Positions 1-22,300 of a stretch of DNA of 64,000 nucleotides are shown here, in pieces (position 1 is the first letter of the stretch; every line of letters starts with the position of its first letter). A model generated the notes under the pieces. It did no database searches, was not told the DNA's origin, and saw nothing but the letters and a program-made list of their open reading frames with translations. Origin of the DNA: Apostichopus japonicus (Eukaryota; Echinodermata; Holothuroidea; Aspidochirotida; Stichopodidae); the NCBI RefSeq assembly GCF_037975245.1, contig NC_092580.1, positions 8,346,501 through 8,410,500 on the forward strand, given 5' to 3'. The position numbers and the translations under genes are program-made.

Positions 1-875
1 GCAGCACTGAACCAGATCAAACAGCCAATATTACATGTTAGTAATGTAACCAGCAGCATTGAACCAGATCAAACAGCCAGTATGACATAATGCTAGTAAT
101 GTAACCAGCAGCATTGAACCAGATCAAACAGCCAATAATACATAATGTTAGTAATGTAACCAGCAGCATTGAACCAGATCAAACAGCCAATATTACATGT
201 TAGTAATGTAACCAGCAGCATTGAACCAGATCAAACAGCCAGTATGACATAATGTTAGTAAAGTAACCAGCAGCATTGAACCAGATCAAACAGCCAGTAT
301 TACATTATCTTAGTAATGTAACCAGCAGCACTGAACCAGATCAAACAGCCAATATTACATGTTAGTAATGTAACCAGCAGCATTGAACCAGATCAAACAG
401 CCAGTAATGCTAGTAATGTAACCAGCAGCACTGAACCAGATCAAACAGCCAATATTACATAATGTTAGTAATGTAACCAGCAGCATTGAACCAGATCAAA
501 CAGCCAGTATTACATAATGTTAGTAATGTAACCAGCAGCATTGAACCAGATCAAACAGCCAGTATTACATAATGTTAGTAATGTAACCAGCAGCATTGAA
601 CCAGATCAAACAGCCAGTATTACATAATGTTAGTAATGTAACCAGCAGCATTGAACCAGATCAAACAGCCAGTATTACATAATGTTAGTAATGTAACCAG
701 CAGCATTGAACCAGATCAAACAGCCAATATTACATGTTAGTAATGTAACCAGCAGCATTGAACCAGATCAAACAGCCAGTATAACATAATGTTAGTAATG
801 TAACCAGCAGCATTGAACCAGATCAAACAGTCAGTATTACATAATGTTAGTAATGTAACCAGCAGCATTGAATCA
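1..875. repeat. Minisatellite, about 55-bp unit, in the last MCM2 intron
   Basis: About 16 copies of a unit beginning ACCAGCAGCATTGAACCAG, with 52- and 55-bp length variants. It runs from the window edge to about 14 bases from the exon 16 donor, so the array is larger than seen here. Confidence 0.97.
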
Positions 876-888
876 GTTTTACACAAAC

Positions 889-11403
<10,515 letters not shown>

Positions 11404-11582
11404 TACATCGATTAATATTAAGACGACGAAGCAACGCACGAATTTCTAACACGATACGTTTTCTTGTGGAAAAGCAACACTAGTGAGGCTATGATCTGAT
11501 AGTCGATTTCAGTGCCTGTTTGATGGTCAACCTCGACAAATTCGGTATTACAATAATAAATGCACCTTGTGTAGTTTATTTC

Positions 11583-11621
11583 TTCCCGCGATCCGAAAAG
11601 CATGATCAAAAAGCGCGGGAA
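11583..11621. promoter_or_regulatory. E2F-like sites upstream of MCM2
   Basis: TTCCCGCG at 11583-11590 and GCGCGGGAA at 11613-11621 match the E2F consensus TTTSSCGC core in opposite orientations. They lie about 180-218 bases upstream of the MCM2 ATG, consistent with G1/S control. Confidence 0.65.
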
Positions 11622-11652
11622 TAAAAATGAATATGCATATTGCTGTTTATAA

Positions 11653-11690
11653 TGACGTCATCAATCGCGATAACTTTTATCGTGACGTCA
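11653..11690. promoter_or_regulatory. Twin CRE/ATF palindromes
   Basis: Two identical TGACGTCA octamers 30 bases apart, separated by an AT-rich spacer with TCGCGATA. Family knowledge: this octamer is the consensus CREB/ATF site, and paired sites are common in bidirectional promoters. Confidence 0.75.
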
Positions 11691-11699
11691 CCTTCCTAC

Positions 11700-11748
11700 G
11701 GGAAAAGAAAACACAAGCAGCTTGGCAAATTACGGAAACTAGGCCATG
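11700..11748 (+). other. TPRA1: Candidate TPRA1 5' non-coding exon
   Basis: The next TPRA1 exon starts at 16068 with 25 untranslated bases, so at least one upstream exon is needed. GCCATG followed by GTACGT at 11749 is a good donor just downstream of the CRE pair. The 5' limit is a guess and splicing is not proven. Confidence 0.35.
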
Positions 11749-14700
11749 GTACGTTTAAGTACATGATGTATCTGCCATACATGATAGCCTGTTGTTAGGC
11801 TGTTACATGATTTGTTGTAATGATCTTTTACCCAAGATTGCGAAAGACAAATTTAACTCACATATACACGGTGGATAAAATCAACTGAACTTCTTATTGA
11901 ACTTCATCTCTTGTGCACGTATCCTGTACATTTACTGCTGAGTAAGTTTCGAACAACGTCGTGATTTCTAGATAAAGATTACCATAAACATGTATAGTTA
12001 GGCCTAACGTTAGGCTTACACTGTAGCTTCAGCTCGCCTAACTTAGGCCTATAGTATAGATACTATTACTAACTAGTAGTACTACTAGTACTACTACTAT
12101 AGTCAGTATTGCGAATTTCGGAACACTGCGAAGTTCGGACACCCCTAAGAAATACACGATTTCACCATGATAACCTACAGCAAGAGCCAATTTCACGAAA
12201 AATTACGAAGCTACAGTTATTTTCTCTCCAAAATGACTTGTTTGATAGCATGTAGTTGTACTTACATATTTGTCGATAAAAGCAAGTTATTGTTTTAGGC
12301 CTAGGGTGTTTTAAAGGGTGTGAAGACTCACGCAAAAAGAAACGTCTAATGCCGGTAATTTGACCTAGTTTCAAATGAGGTGTAAACAGAAGTGTTAAAC
12401 ACTACCATCGATTCCAGAAAATACACACACAGCTTGCTACCGTCAGTAATAAGACACTAGAGTACAGTTAGTACATACATCTGCGGTCAATACCCACAGC
12501 ACAATATACAAACGATACAGGGATGGACATCTCAGGTCCAGCTAAAAATAACAATTAAGGTATCATGTTTCATTACTGTCTGCATTTTGTAGCGACACGA
12601 ACAAAACGTCACTTGCAAGCAACAGAAAGTTAACTTTTGCAGATGGCGGCACACGGTTTGGGGAGAGTCTTCAATGCCTTTAAGGCTTAGGTTTCAGAAC
12701 TTCAAAGTGTCCATGCTACTAGTAGTAGTAGGATGGTGACTTCGAAGTTCGGCCACTTAAGACTTAAAACACCCCAAAACTAAATCTTCTGGTCTAAATC
12801 ACCAGAAAATATACTTCATATGGTGGGAGAATTGTGTTTTAGTACGATACACGGCCAAACTTTCTTTCCTGCAAACTGTTTTCACGTTGTTTTCCAAGAA
12901 AATTCTTCGTGATTGTGGAACTGGTATTTCTTGCTAGAGTATTGCGAAGTTCGGACACGCAACCTACAGTGTGGCGCTGGTAAAAATTGGTGGCGCTGTT
13001 GCTCTTTCAGTAATTATGACAGACTGTAAACATCCGGATGCTGGGAAGAGTTAATGAATGGCCCTGTATTCTATAATTGTACCAAAACTTGTTTGATTGA
13101 TGAAATACGAATGAAAAAATTCTTTCGTCGAATTTAAACTGAAATTATGGGATCAAAGTCCTACCTTAAAACAGTCGTTCTCGAATTTACCTCGGGCCTA
13201 TATATACTCTATAGGCTATACTTTGTGTAAGTCTAGCCTGAAGGCTGGCCTAAAATTAAGTTAGGCCAAGAGACAAGATTAAGTTCCTGTGAACATAGGC
13301 TTCCCACATAAATGGTAGAATCAGACCTGTGAAAGATGAGACTTGATCCAAGGTATACTTCAAAACATCCATGTGCTCGTGCTGAGAATATCCCTACTTA
13401 GTTGAAAATATTGTAAACGAGTATTCTAGGTTTGTTCAATTCAGTGTGCCTTTGGGTTAGCCACATGAAATTAATAATTATAATTAAAGCAAATTGTGGA
13501 AGCTGATCGCTCTTCTCTTGCTGCACAGTAAAGAATTTAGCCGTTTTTTTTTTCGTGCAAATCTTTATGCCAATACATTTACGGCAGCAAATGGTGTGAG
13601 GCTGTTGGAAAGTTCATGTTCTTGAAAAGCAATAGCTGTAAGCCCAGTTAATGCTCTTCACCTAGTCACAAAAGAAATTTTGATTGCAGTGAAACGACAA
13701 AAGCAGACATAGTTTCCAAAAAGCTGGACTGACAATCCTAAAAGAGTATTGAGAACTCATATGTTCTACTGAATCAGATGTAAGGTAAAACAAATGGCAT
13801 CTGCCTTTATTCAGTTAATGTTTCATCTTATTTTGTGACAAGAGTGTGATGATCTGGCATAATGTTACGACTTCTGGCTGCAGTACAACCAGCAAGTTAT
13901 GTTACCAAGAAAGTTTTTTGTGCATTTCATGTAGAAGGTAGACGGTAGCCACTCAGATACTGATTGAATGGTGTGAAGTTGACAGAACATATATTGTCAC
14001 ATTTCATTGGCTGAAATATCCAAAGCTAGTTCAGCATAAAAAGTTGCATCATAAGAAAATGGTTTGCAGATTCTGCTCAAAATAAAACAGAAGGTCCCTG
14101 TTAGAATGAGAAAAGATACTAACCACTCATAATCACAACAATCATCATGTATGATCTTCAAAATAAAAGGTTTTGAAACATTATCAGAACCTTACAAAGT
14201 CTTTTTGATGTACTGTAGGCTAGACCTATGTTATTACTAGTTTCCTATTTAGTCTTCTGTTTGTTTTTTCAACTTGCCTTGCCGCATGTTGTGGTAGTTG
14301 AGGAAGCAGCCATCTCTTGTTACACAATATATGGCCAATTTAACCTATCATGGGGGTAGTGTATGGCGTAAGACAGTCAGGTATCAAAAGTTTATCGAAC
14401 ATTGCCTGCCACACATGCTCTAATTCACATAAATTGTAGATTGAAAACATTGACTAACAAAAAGTTTGAGTGAGTTAATAAATTTTCCTGACAAATAAGA
14501 CCAGTTTTATGAGTGCAATTTGTTTTTAACACTTCCTGCGAAGAAAATATCGTACTCAGTTGGTCCAATTGTAGAACATTGTACAGATTTGATAAAATAA
14601 AATGAAGGCTATGTGAGGGAAATTGCTTATATTCATTTTCTTCATCTAGTCTACTTGTTATATTTCTCCTTAAATATACGTAGTGGCCCCTGGTTCTGTT

Positions 14701-16067
14701 TATTTCCTAACTCGAACCAACCCGCTCACACATTTTCTGTCCAAGTTACCGGGTGAGTTTGTTGCTGCCAATCCAACTTACAGTAGCCTTCGCCCATATT
14801 GACAGTACTTCGTACTATTTATTTGACCTTGGATAAGGTTACTAGTTGTCTAAAGGGAATGTGAAGTTTATAAAATACCAATACTTATGGTACATTCACA
14901 TGATGGATGCATCCAATTTTGGAGTTTAAAGTTAGACGTAAATTTTAAAGGGAAAACAAAACATTATTTTTCAGTGTGCAAAAATGACGTCACAACTGTT
15001 TGCTCCAAGTTCACTTTTGGTACGAAAGGTGGCAACTTCAACTGTCAATATCTCAAAACAGTACATAGGAATTGAATGCAAATTTCACCAGAATGCTTAG
15101 ATTATGTTTCTCTTAAAACATATCCAAAAGAAATTTTGACCTGGATTCCTGGACTATTCTTTAAAGTGGTTGATTGCATTCCACGCAGTAAGGTCACTTC
15201 TACACGGTACTGTAATTGGACAAAACACCACAATCCTGTTGATTAAGTACTCTAAGAAGTTTTGCCACAAATGACAGTGCTAGATGTCAAAGACCCCATA
15301 TTTAGTGCACGAACTGTGACCATACTGAGGAATGAGAAGGAATCTTGCACGTACTTGTTAAAACTTTACACCATAGTTTATGTGATCTCTCTTTTATAGG
15401 CCTACTGAACCATTATCAAAGCTGTCTTTATGGTTTCAGAAGTTCTGAAAGCAGTGTCTACTCTCAAACAACAATTGGTGAATTCTTGTACATGAAAGTA
15501 GCAACACTGGTACAAAACAACGTCATGAATACAGCATGACCCAAGATGAAGACATATAACAATGAAAAGATCACTTTTCTGACATTGAAGTGCCAAAGTG
15601 CATGTATTTGTGACCCTCCATACTACAGGGTCTGTAGCTGGTTTATCCAAGAATGTAGGAGTACAGTAGCTAAGGAAACTTAAATATATTTTTCTGACAG
15701 TCTCCGATTCACATGCATTATACACGTAAATCTTGACCACAAAATAACAACAACTTATAAAGTTTGCTTACATTGGAACAAATCTGCTGAGACCATAAAC
15801 CAAAATTACACCTCCGTTAAAGTCAGATTTTCGGACGACAAGCTTATAGTCATATTTTAATATCATGAGTAAACAAGGAACTGCCACATTCCTTATGAGC
15901 AAACTAATGTGTATATTACTCTTCACATCTAACATAAGTTGCTAATTAATTTTGCCAGGTTACAGTATATAAGAATATTACTAAAGTAAGTAGAATAAGG
16001 TTAATTCTGTATTATGTTAGGCTAAGTCCTTCACTTCACTTTTGTGTTAAAATTTTTTCTTTTGCAG
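11749..16067 (+). other. Probable TPRA1 intron 1, no gene recognised
   Basis: No coding exon recognised on either strand. It contains several copies of GCGAAGTTCGGACAC (near 12128 and 12943, with variants at 12112 and 12740), ACTAGTAGTAGTA palindromic patches near 12066-12103 and 12716-12731, and TTAGGCCTA-type motifs. From 13300 to 16000 I see nothing but unique AT-rich sequence. Confidence 0.5.
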
Positions 16068-16313
16068 GGAAAGGATCTAAGATTGGAGTAACATGGTTCT
16101 GGGACTCATTCCTGCACCCTCTACAAAACCACCGGATATATCCGTGGGTGGCAATGTTACAGAGAGTCTGATGAGTAGTACAGCACCACATAATGTAGAT
16201 GATATGGTATCCGCCACTCTGATCACTGGTCTGACAACGTTGTATACCGAGGCACCAGTAACACCAAATCCATTCTGTATACAAATATTGTATGAAACCA
16301 TTGGACATTCACA
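16068..16313 (+). CDS. TPRA1: TPRA1 first coding exon (CDS from 16093)
   Basis: Acceptor TTTTGCAG, 25 untranslated bases, then ATG at 16093; donor GTGAGC. Encodes the 73-residue extracellular N-tail ending QILYETIGHS, matching the family YEDIGTS element. Phase 2 end. Confidence 0.9.
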
Positions 16314-19300
16314 GTGAGCATTCTTTACTCATTCCACACTGTTTGCACTAGTACAGTAGTCTTTACTGGTCTGTTGAAGTGTACTGGTGCGGTTCACAGT
16401 CCTACCAGTTGTATCTAAAGTGCTACAGCTTGGTTAGAAAACATCATTCTGTTTCTAATGCATTCACTGTAATCAAGTATAATTTCAAAAATTGAACAGT
16501 CTGATTAGCCCATGTAGATTCAAATTTGTTGAGTGTTATCATAGTACTGATAGAGTTGTAGGCCCACACAGAAATATACTAGCCTAGAGAAGTATTATTC
16601 ATAGATAATGTAAATCACTAAGATGCCATTGAGTTTACTGGGAGAATGTTCAACATATACAGTATGTGTGTTCTACAAACTTTTCTACAATTCAGTATCA
16701 GGCCATTTAGCTTCTTTGTGTATTTTGAATTCAAAATTCCAACCGTAAGAATTTGAAAATGCTTTCTTAGAAATAGCACCAATCCACAAGCATTTGTGAG
16801 TATCAAGCTTCCTTGATAGTGATATCAATGAAGTTAACCTCAAAGTTGCCCATGATTGGGCGTAGTTAACCTGCATATCAGTGTGCAAGTATGACACCTT
16901 ATATTTGAGCATTCTTTGTCAAGTTGGTACTTAGTGTAAATTCTGGTAGGTTTCTTTCTTGTCAAATGACCTGGAATGGAACTTGAGTCATCTGAACTCT
17001 GAAGCAAAATTTAGTCAGGTCAAAAATGATCTGACAATGGTTAAAAAACCCATCCTTGAAAGGTTAACTGGTTGGGATGGCCCTGAAATTATCATTATTA
17101 GAAGTTATTATTAGGAACAAGCTCACACATTGTATGAGTTTCTGCACCATCGATGCTCTAGTATTGAGCCTTACTCAACACTTTGGATATAAGGTCACTT
17201 AACAGAAGAGCGAAAATTTACACTTTCTGCTGAATTTAAGCGTAAGCTGGAAAACTGAAATGGTAATTGATAGACAATGTGACTAGAGAAAACATTCTAA
17301 ACTTAGGTTGAAATCTCATTTCAGTATCTTGTTCCTATCTCCAGATATGTATGTTTGAATGTAAACAAGTTTTACCTGATTAGCTGTTCCATACTTCAGA
17401 AAGTGACTCGTGCATAAAGGGGTCTGTGATGTCATCATTACATATGTTTTAAAGCTTTACTTTCCTAGTTTCATTGGTGTTGATATTCTACAGTTTGATA
17501 CCTTCAGAACATTCCTGTAACTGTCAATTTACCTTCATTTAAAATTTCATCACTATGTATGCAACATGTTTGTAAGAACCTTGATCTTTCTCAGAAGCTA
17601 AATGAATTTTACATTTTGAAGAAAAACAGAGACCTTTTCCACCCCCCCCCCACTCCCCCTTTAAGAAAAGATCCATGATGACATCACTAACTCTGTTGTT
17701 TCCAGATTTAGTCACAAATTTAGAAATTAGGATGTGGTTTTGATATGCAACACACATATCACTACAGTGATTTTTGTCTATTTCTGTGAATTATTTCATA
17801 AAATGATTGTTAACCAGTTTATTTATCATTTCAGACAACTGTTTGTAATTGTTTTTTCTTGTTTTTTTTCATCTATACAGTGTTCGATACTGGGATTTAG
17901 CTTTACTTATACCAAATTTCTTTTTCCTGCTGTTTTTGCTGCTAAGATCAAGAATAGCAACCTTGAAACTCCGTCAGAGTAACAGACCAATCCTCTTCAC
18001 CTTTTATGCATTAGTAAGTCATTTTATGCATAATTAGTAAGTCATTTTATGCATTAGTATGTCATTTTATGCATTAGTAAGTCATTTTATGCATTAGTAA
18101 GTCATTTTATGCATTAGTAAGTCATTTTATGCATAATTAGTAAGTCATTTCATGCATTAGTATATATATCATTTTATGCATTAGTAAGTCATTTTATGCA
18201 TTAGTAAGTCATTTTTTGCATTAGTAAGTCATTTTATGCATTAGTAGTCATTTTATGCATAATTAGTAAGTCATTTTATGCATAGTTAGTAGGTCATTTT
18301 ATGCATTAGTAAGTCATTTTATGCATAATTAGTGAGTCATTTTATGCATTAGTAAGTCATTTTATGCATTAGTAAGGCATTTTATGCATTAGTAAGTCAT
18401 TTTATGCATTAGTAAGTCATTTTATGCATAATTAGTAAGTCATTTTATGTTTAATTAGTAAGTCATTTTTTGCATAATTAGTAAGTCATTTTATGCATTA
18501 GTAGGTCATTTTATGCATTAGTAGGTCATTTTATGCATAATTAGTAAGTCATTTTATGCATAATTAGTAAGTCATTTTATGCATTAGTAAGTCATTTTAT
18601 GCATTAGTAAGTCATTTTATGCATTAGTGCATTAGTAAATGCATTAGTGCATTAGTAAATCAGTAAGTGCATTAGTAAGTCATTAAAGGAACAGTTTTAT
18701 CAAGGAACTGCTCCTATTTTTGTTTCCTAAACGGTCATATACTGCTTGTATGTTTGTTAGTTTCAATGATTCAGATAGTTTCCTATCCGTATGACTTCTT
18801 TCCAGGTATTTACCGTCACTGTTGTGAGTGTTGCTCGGGCAGTGGTTTCTATGCTGGTAGATGCAAGGAAAGACGCAGGTGATATTGCAGACACAGTGAG
18901 TTTTACTTTCAATAGAACTTATCACTGCCAGTTCTAAGAATAGACCCATTTTCTTGAATTTTACAACGGTTTGTCACAAATAAAGGAGCACTAGAGTTAA
19001 GTATTGACTTAAATGTAACATCTTAACAGAAAATTGGCAGCTTAGAAAGGTTGCTTGTTTAAGAAGTTATCAAGATTATTTCTTTCACAGTCAATATCTG
19101 TCCTATCTCAGTCCTTGTTGACAAGAATTGCATGTCAAAAGATAATAATGTTATTTGTTTGTTTCCTACTGATGAAAGTGTTTGTACATTGTTTCAATTT
19201 CATGTACTGGTGAGACATGTGGGGGACAGTATACACTTGTCCTATCCCTGTAGTCATACCAGATGCTAATGGTGAAGGGATAGGTTGAACAAACATTACA

Positions 19301-22300
19301 GGACACACACTCGGAAAACATTCATGTTAGAAGTCTTATATTAGAACCAAGAGAAAAGTATATCTTCTTAACAAAGATATTATATAAGGAAGTCATACAG
19401 GCATAAAAGTAAACCGTTGACCAATCAGAGCAGCCTAGTAGTGGAGATTCTGCTACATTATGAAAGAATTTGAGACAAGAAAGAATTAGAGGAGTTTTCC
19501 TGCTAGTAAAAGGGCACTTGAACTATTTGTTTTTGACAAGCTGAGTGATACTTACACAGTATGCTTCTCTTACATTAGGGTTATAAAGAGTGCAGCTACT
19601 TCACACTCTAGGTTTCTCAAACAGTGAGGGGTACAGGTCAGGGTAATTATAGCATGTTCTAGGTTTCTCAAACAGTAAGGGGTACAGGACAGGGTAATTA
19701 TAGCATGTTCTAGGCTTCTCAAACAGCAAGGGGTACAGCGCAGGGTAATTATAGCATGTTCTATGTTTCTCAAACAGCAGGAGGTACAAGCATAGGCGTA
19801 GGAGGTGGGGGGGGGGGGCTGCAGCCTCCCAACCAAATATTTTTGTGAAAATTCGGGCAATATGCTGAGAATGTTTTGGGCACCTACTGAGAGAAAAATA
19901 ATTTGCAATGTGTTTTTCAATGGTTAAATGTATATTATTATTATTATCATTATTTTTGTAACAAATTCCCCAAATTATAACCAATATGGAAGGGTAATAA
20001 CACGGAAAATGATTCTATGTTATTGGCATGCGATGTTATAACCGATTCATGCCTATATGATATGATATGCACATTAACATGTTGAACGTGTGCGGAGCGC
20101 GCGAAAAAGTTTGGTTACATTTTTCGGGAAAATCGTTACAGCCCCCCAAATCAAATTGGGCTCCTACGGCTATGGATACAAGGCTAGACTCAAGGTAAAT
20201 TTCTTTATCCTGCTTGTAATATACAACACTTTCAGGTATGGACAATGGTTTGTTTCGTTTTTATTTTCAGCTCTTGTGGATTATAGTGAAGTTCTTTCTG
20301 GTTGGAGTGGAACTCTGTGTAGTCATTTTTGGTGTCGGTTTCAGCCATCTTGACAGCAATTCCAGCGTCATTAACATTATACTCATCACCTCAGTAGTCT
20401 CCCTAACATATTCCATAACTCAGGTATGAAGTATGACATTCATTCCATGTCTGTAATCTTAAACAAAAGGAGAAGCAAACCCGACTATTGTCATTATAAA
20501 TGTATTGTTGTAGAGATGTTGTTGTAGAGATATTGTTGTAGAGATGTTGTTGTAGAGATGTTGTTGTAGAGATGTTGTTGTAGAGATGTTGTTGTAGAGA
20601 TGTTGTTGTAGAGATGTTGTGGTAGAGATGTTGTGGTAGAGATGTTGTTGTAGAGATGTTGTTGTAGAGATATTGTTGTAGAGATATTGTTGTAGAGATG
20701 TTGTTGTAGAGATGTTGTTGTAGAGATGCTGTTGTAGAGATGTTGTTGTAGAGATGTTGTTGTAGAGATATTGTTGTAGAGATGTTGTTGTAGAGATGTT
20801 GTTGTAGAGATGTTGTTGTAGAGATGTTGTTGTAGAGATGTTGTGGTAGAGATGTTGTGGTAGAGATGTTGTTGTAGAGATGTTGTTGTAGAGATATTGT
20901 TGTAGAGATATTGTTGTAGAGATGTTGTTGTAGAGATGTTGTTGTAGAGATGCTGTTGTAGAGATGTTGTTGTAGAGATGTTGTTGTAGAGATATTGTTG
21001 TAGAGATGTTGTTGTAGAGATGTTGTTGTAGAGATATTGTTGTAGAGATGTTGTTGTAGAGATGTTGTTGTAGAGATATTGTTGTAGAGATGTTGTTGTA
21101 GAGATGTTGTTGTAGAGATGTTGTTGTAGAGATGTTGTTGTAGAGATGTTGTTGTAGAGATATTGTTGTGGAGATGTTGTTGTAGAGATGTTGTTGTAGA
21201 GATGTTGTTGTAGAGATATTGTTGTAGAGATGTTGTTGTAGAGATGTTTATAACTAGTACCCCCCCCCCCAAAGTATGAGGTGTAAAGTCTTGTTCTTGT
21301 TGGTATGTATCAGTTTTCAGAAGTCACTCATTGAACAACCATTTGTGTGTTAATGCCAATGTTTAGATTTGCTTCTTCTTTAATCAAAGAGTTATAGTGG
21401 AATTACTTACTCAGCATGTTGTTTATGCTCTGAAATATTAGACTTGTTTTCAGTTCGTCTTTCAGTTATCTTGTTACTGTACCCTTGCTACATTTATAAG
21501 ATGTAAAATAACTAGACCATTCGGGAGTAAAGAGTAAGAATGTCAATTAGTCGTAAAACTCACTGTTTATATTCTGATTATGCAATTTCATCATCAACAC
21601 CATAAAATCATCTGGAAAAAGCAGTTTGTTGCTTTAGATAACAACAGTCAACAGTTACTTCTACAATCACATTGGTGAACACTATGTGTACTGTATGTGT
21701 AAGAGGTATGTATTCCTGTATGATAATATGTAGGTACTTCTGAACAAGGTATCAAACTCTTGGAAAAATGACAAACTAAAAATGCAATTGATGCTCCATG
21801 TCTCGTATTGTACTGGCTTGGGGAGATGAAAGATTTGAGGTCAGCAGAGGTCAAACCATGTCATGTCATGTCTCATCTATGGAGCCAAATACTCAGAACA
21901 CTTCAAAACAAATCTCTAGCAAAGAAGATTTCCTCAGCAGAGTGTCTAATACTACTTACTCTCTCTAACTGTAAAGGAATGATTGGTATTTGCTGTTATT
22001 AGTCATTTAGCAATATGTTTGGTAGTGTGTAGTAGGCACAGTATTGTGTGGTTAACAGCTAGTACTAGGTAAACATATCAAGATAGCAATATAAATATGT
22101 ATTTGTTTACCTAAAGCCATCGACGGATTCTCAAATCCTTAATATGACATCATTGCATAATCCGCTATAGATGCAAAAGTTTAATATCCGTTTCAGGAAA
22201 GTCTCTTTGTAAGAAGAATTGACTTCCTATCTCTCTTTACTGTTTCTTGTAAACCAATGCACTTCCTGGGCTACCTTGTCCAACAAATTGGTATTTTTTT

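Larger units (their letters stand above)
11404..11748. promoter_or_regulatory. Shared bidirectional promoter of MCM2 and TPRA1
   Basis: This interval separates the MCM2 start codon from the likely first TPRA1 donor. It holds E2F-like sites TTCCCGCG at 11583-11590 and GCGCGGGAA at 11613-11621, a weaker one at 11699-11706, and two perfect CRE palindromes TGACGTCA at 11653-11660 and 11683-11690. E2F sites are expected for MCM genes. No TATA box is evident near either start. Exact start sites are unknown. Confidence 0.8.

Noticed and set aside
1-875. CRISPR-like look of regularly spaced repeats
   Set aside because: The whole unit repeats, with no unique spacers, in a eukaryotic intron.
20403-21272. 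289-codon open frame on the minus strand (repeating NNISTTTSLQQHLY)
   Set aside because: It is the translation of a 15-bp minisatellite. A unit divisible by three leaves frames open by default, and it overlaps a TPRA1 intron.
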